Origin: Opitutales bacterium | GTDB taxonomy: Bacteria > Verrucomicrobiota > Verrucomicrobiia > Opitutales > T3Sed10-336 | NCBI GenBank assembly: GCA_007132315.1 | Contig: SLOW01000344.1 | Coordinates: forward strand, 1-7,584 | Reading direction: 5' to 3' | Length of the DNA: 7,584 bases | Shown here: piece after piece, positions 4,510-7,584 of the stretch | How positions within the stretch are numbered: position 1 is the stretch's first letter | How the letters are laid out: each line of letters starts with the position of its first letter | Translations under genes and position numbers: made by a program | Notes under the pieces: model-generated | Told to the model about the DNA's origin: nothing | Databases searched by the model: none | Seen by the model: the letters and a program-made list of their open reading frames with translations, nothing else

Positions 4510-5268
4510 ATGTTTATCATTGAGAGCAACAAGGGGGCGAAAGGTTCGGGCCACGCGGCTTTCGTATTGCTTATCGGCGCGCTTGCCTCGGTGGCCGTCA
4601 CTTCCGGCCGCGAGGTTTGCATTGAGGAGAGGTTTTCCGATCTGGACCGCTGGGAGCCGCACACCTTCCCGGCGGTTCCGCACGAGTCGGAGTACGTGGT
4701 TGAAGAAGACGAAGGAGGAAACCCTTTCCTTTTGATGACCAGCGACGGTGGCGGGTCGGGACTCGTTTTGAAGGAATCTTTCCGTGTCCGGGACTATCCC
4801 ATCGTCGAATGGCGGTGGCGGGTCGATAAGGCGATCGAGGGGGTTGACCACTTGCGGCGGGACGGCGATGACTATCCTGCCCGGGTATACGTGTTCTTCG
4901 ATTACGAAGGTCGGGGCCTGGATCTCGCCACGCGGATCCGTTACCGTGCGTACCGTGCGCTGCGGGGAGAATACCCGCCCCATTCCGGTCTCACCTATGT
5001 GTGGAACGCCGTTCCGGTGGAGGAAAAGATCTATCCGAATCCCTACACGGATCGTGTCGGAATGTTCGTCTTGCGGGGAGCGGAAACGGCATTGGGTGAA
5101 TGGCGGGAGGAATCGATTCACATTCTTGAAGATTACGAACGGTACTTTGGCGAGGAACCGCCGGAAACGGCTCGGATCGCAATCATGACCGATTCCGACG
5201 ATACCGGTCAGTCGACCAGGGCGGCGCTGGACTTCATTCGGATTGTTTCGGAAGGTGCGGAACAGTGA
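4510..5268 (+). CDS. DUF3047 domain-containing secreted protein
   Basis: The protein has 252 residues. A basic start (residues 8-15) and hydrophobic stretch at about 16-30 (HAAFVLLIGALASVAV) form a signal peptide with likely export. The mature part follows the DUF3047 pattern: an early RFSDLDRWEP (41-50), VEWRWRVDKAIEG (99-111), GDDYPARVYVFFDY (119-132), LTYVWNA (161-167), YPNPYTDRVGMFVLRG (175-190), GEWREESIHILEDYERYFGEEPP (196-218) and IAIMTDSDDTG (223-233). The acidic DSDDTG and the fold type suggest a carbohydrate- or metal-binding beta-sandwich, but the function is unknown. An AGGGG about 10 bases before the ATG supports this start. The gene stands alone, with repeat-rich DNA before it and a 316-bp gap after it. 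Confidence 0.87.
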   Translation: MFIIESNKGAKGSGHAAFVLLIGALASVAVTSGREVCIEERFSDLDRWEPHTFPAVPHESEYVVEEDEGGNPFLLMTSDGGGSGLVLKESFRVRDYPIVEWRWRVDKAIEGVDHLRRDGDDYPARVYVFFDYEGRGLDLATRIRYRAYRALRGEYPPHSGLTYVWNAVPVEEKIYPNPYTDRVGMFVLRGAETALGEWREESIHILEDYERYFGEEPPETARIAIMTDSDDTGQSTRAALDFIRIVSEGAEQ

Positions 5269-5584
5269 GTCACGTTCGACCTTCCAATCCATTTCAAGGG
5301 TCGTCACGGTCCCGAAAACCCTCGTCTGAAAGGCTCAAAGGGTATCGGACGACTTTTGTGAACCTCTCCCCGGGGTGGACGAATTTTTTTGACCGCCTTT
5401 TGATCGCACAGACCTTCGGGTTAAGCGGTGCAGCCCTTTCGAACGATCCTGCCTGGATGCGGTACCGGGTAAGGGCTCGTTGGTAAAGCGGACCCGGGGC
5501 CTCGAAACCAATTCCAGGCCGATTGTTCGAGGCAATGGGCAAATTTCTCTTTTCGGAACCTGCTGGAAGTGGAATTTTGAACTC
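5269..5584. other. Intergenic region before the SNF2 helicase, with an 8-bp inverted repeat
   Basis: I find no convincing gene in these 316 bases. They hold GCCTCGAA (5499-5506) against TTCGAGGC (5526-5533), an 8-bp perfect inverted repeat with a 19-base spacer, about 50 bases before the helicase ATG. CCGGGT (5465-5470) against ACCCGG (5492-5497) and a CCCCGGGG palindrome near 5370 are also present. These may be an operator, a leader hairpin or another dispersed repeat. A short frame starting GTG at 5265 crosses the region, but its sequence looks non-coding. Confidence 0.45.
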
Positions 5585-7584
5585 ATGCCTTCCGCTTCGC
5601 AGCAAGCTCATACCAACGACGTTCCCATGCTCGGAATCAGTCCTTCCGGCCGGGTGCTTTGCCATGCGGGCGACGAATTTGCCGCCAGGGCCTTCGCCCA
5701 CGGCGAATCGGCCGGGTTGATCGCGGTCGCCGGAACTCTCGGCGCCGCCCGGGAGACGGATACGTCGCTGGTCTTCTGGCGGGAGGTCGGCGGCGAGTTC
5801 CTGCGCGCGGTCTGTCACCTGCCCGAGGGAACGGGCGTCGATTTCACCTTGTCGCCCCCGGAGCCCGCCCGGTTCTCCGAGTGGTTGCTCAACGCCCCGC
5901 CGATGCGCGGGGCGGAGTACCTTTCCGCGGAGATTCTGGAGGACGTGTGGAACCGTATGGCCGAATGGGCCCGCGCGAAAGTGAAAGAACACGGGAGCAT
6001 CGCCGCCTTCCTGGAAAAGCACGCTCCGGTATGGTCGAGGGTGGGGCGGGTCACGGTTCACCTGGCGGAAAACAAGGGCGACAATGCCCGACCGTTCGCC
6101 TTCATGGCCTCGTACGCCTCCGGCCTGGGGGCGTCCGGCCGGCTGCGCCAGCTGCCTCTCGGCAAGGCCCTCAAGGAGTATGCGGGCGCCAACAACAAAG
6201 CCGTGCTGCTGAAACTGCTCGAACCCCTGCACCGCGCCTCGCAAACCTGTCCGTTCATGGCCGATCTGGTCGAGTCCGGCGATGTCTATCATCCACTGGC
6301 ATGGACTCCGTCCGAGGCCCACACCTTCCTCCAGTCCATTCCCCGCTACGAAGACGCCGGCCTGCTGGTGCGCCTGCCCGACTGGTGGCGCAAGCGGGCT
6401 CCACGACCGAAGGTGACCGCGACCGTCGGCGAACGCTCCAAGGGCAAGGTCGGCCTCGACGCTTTGCTCGATTTCAAATTGAACGTGATCGTGGACGGCG
6501 AGTCCCTCACGCCAAAGGAGGTCGAGGCATTGCTCCGCGGCGACGACGGGCTGGTTCTTTTCCGCGGCCGCTGGATCGAGGTGGACCGCGAAAAACTGCG
6601 TGAAGCGCTCGATCACTGGAAGGCGCTGGAGGCGGAGGGCAGTCTTTCCTTCATCGAAGGGATGCGCCTGCTGGCGGGCGCGCCGGAGGACCTGAAAACG
6701 GCGGACGACCTCGAGGAGGAGCGGGAATGGGCCTTCGCCCAACCGGGAAAATGGTTCGCCGACACCTTGCGCCGCCTGTCCGATCCCAAAGCCGGGAAGC
6801 CGCCAGCCGGCCTCCGCGCCACCCTGCGCGCGTATCAGGCCCGGGGCCTCGAATGGCTCTGGTTTTGCGGACGGACCGGTCTCGGCGCCTGTCTCGCCGA
6901 CGACATGGGTCTGGGGAAAACCGTCCAGGTCCTGGCGGCGCTCCTGCGCAAGCGCGAAACCGCTCCCGGCGAGCCGCCCGCGTTCCTCGTGGTTCCGGCT
7001 TCGCTCATCGGCAATTGGAAACGCGAGGCGGAGCGCTTCGCGCCCTCTCTGCGCCTCTTCATCGCCCACCGCTCCGAAACCCCGGAAGCCGATTTCGCCG
7101 ATCCCTCCGCCGCCGTTCTATCCAAGGCGGATCTCGTCATCACCACCTACGGAATGCTCCCGCGCCTTGCCTGGCCGGCGAAAACCCGCTGGAGCTGGAT
7201 CATTCTCGACGAGGCCCAGGCGATCAAGAACCCCGGCGCCCGCCAGAGCAAAGCCGTGCGCAAACTCGACGCCCAATCCCGCTTCGCCCTTACCGGTACG
7301 CCGGTCGAAAACCATCTGGGGGACCTCTGGTCGCTTTTCGACTTCATCAATCCCGGTCTTCTCGGCACTTCCACACGCTTCAAGGCCTTCGCGAAAAAAC
7401 TGCGCGAACGGAACCACGCCCACTACGCTCCCCTGCGCCGTCTCGTCGCCCCCTACATCCTTCGCCGCCTCAAGACCGACAAATCGATCATCGCCGATCT
7501 TCCCGACAAGACCGAGATGAAAGTGTACTGCGGTCTCACCGCCGCCCAGGCGAAACTGTACCAGCAAACCGCGCGACAGCTCGA
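5585..7584 (+). CDS. Bacterial SNF2-family helicase/ATPase (3' end outside window)
   Basis: The frame is open to the window edge, giving 666 codons. About residues 1-236 are an unassigned N-terminal region. Residues about 237-345 (from PLAWTPSEAHTFLQ, through WWRKRAPRPKV, to LFRGRWIEVDREKL) match the bacterial SNF2-associated DUF3670-type region. The ATPase lobe begins at LRAYQARGLEWL (about 415-426). Motif I is DDMGLGKT (439-446), the DEAQ of motif II is 542-545, and TGTP of motif III is 570-573, followed by ENHLGDLWSLFDF. The sequence then passes ILRRLKTDKS into the start of the second lobe. Family members are ATP-driven dsDNA translocases that remodel protein-DNA or polymerase complexes. 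The ATG at 5585 is preceded only by a distant GGAAGTGGA, and the frame stays open upstream for at least 20 codons, so the exact start is uncertain. Codon third positions are strongly GC. Confidence 0.93.
   Translation, partial: MPSASQQAHTNDVPMLGISPSGRVLCHAGDEFAARAFAHGESAGLIAVAGTLGAARETDTSLVFWREVGGEFLRAVCHLPEGTGVDFTLSPPEPARFSEWLLNAPPMRGAEYLSAEILEDVWNRMAEWARAKVKEHGSIAAFLEKHAPVWSRVGRVTVHLAENKGDNARPFAFMASYASGLGASGRLRQLPLGKALKEYAGANNKAVLLKLLEPLHRASQTCPFMADLVESGDVYHPLAWTPSEAHTFLQSIPRYEDAGLLVRLPDWWRKRAPRPKVTATVGERSKGKVGLDALLDFKLNVIVDGESLTPKEVEALLRGDDGLVLFRGRWIEVDREKLREALDHWKALEAEGSLSFIEGMRLLAGAPEDLKTADDLEEEREWAFAQPGKWFADTLRRLSDPKAGKPPAGLRATLRAYQARGLEWLWFCGRTGLGACLADDMGLGKTVQVLAALLRKRETAPGEPPAFLVVPASLIGNWKREAERFAPSLRLFIAHRSETPEADFADPSAAVLSKADLVITTYGMLPRLAWPAKTRWSWIILDEAQAIKNPGARQSKAVRKLDAQSRFALTGTPVENHLGDLWSLFDFINPGLLGTSTRFKAFAKKLRERNHAHYAPLRRLVAPYILRRLKTDKSIIADLPDKTEMKVYCGLTAAQAKLYQQTARQL

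Noticed and set aside
5294..7069. 591-codon open frame on the minus strand opposite the SNF2 helicase
   Set aside because: It lies antisense to an unmistakable helicase with strong GC third positions, which creates long stop-free shadows; its translation has no recognisable domain.
5585..7584. SNF2 helicase as part of a known anti-phage system
   Set aside because: No partner gene (for example methylase, nuclease or DISARM/Dpd component) is visible in the window; the DUF3670-type architecture is widespread outside defence loci.

Overview
This is a GC-rich bacterial window, probably from a Gram-negative, free-living or environmental organism. Six gene bodies are convincing: a DUF3179 protein, a VapBC toxin-antitoxin pair, a DoxX-like membrane protein, a class I SAM methyltransferase, a DUF3047 secreted protein, and a bacterial SNF2 helicase cut off by the right edge. 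No rRNA, tRNA or CRISPR array is visible, and nothing fixes the taxon. The mix of DUF families and the number of short intergenic repeats recall repeat-rich genomes such as Deltaproteobacteria or uncultured phyla related to Planctomycetes and Verrucomicrobia, but that is only an impression.

Left part (1-2800): a membrane-anchored DUF3179 protein (+) faces the tail of a vapB-vapC operon (-). The operon has a readable promoter/operator that predicts leaderless vapB mRNA. A thioredoxin-fold reading frame (+) follows; it keeps a WCGTC active site but looks degraded at both ends. It meets a four-helix DoxX-like protein (-) tail to tail.

Middle (2800-4510): a SAM methyltransferase (+) whose stop codon lies inside a triple CACAGAT repeat. 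It is followed by about 880 bp that is not empty. In order this holds a 25-bp tandem repeat, a GC hairpin, a short minus-strand remnant of a CPLC protein family with no usable start codon, a long palindromic repeat lying across that gene's expected start, and a 100-bp palindromic element that appears to have inserted into the first palindrome.

Right part (4510-7584): a secreted DUF3047 protein (+), a 316-bp gap with an 8-bp inverted repeat, and the first 666 codons of an SNF2-family helicase with the DUF3670-type accessory region and helicase motifs I to III.

The genes do not form one pathway. Only vapB and vapC clearly form an operon. The most unusual aspect is the density and variety of small repeats, several of which sit on gene ends or lie inside degraded genes. 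I see no convincing new multi-gene system. The best leads are the hidden decapitated gene, the nested palindromic elements and the vapB control region.
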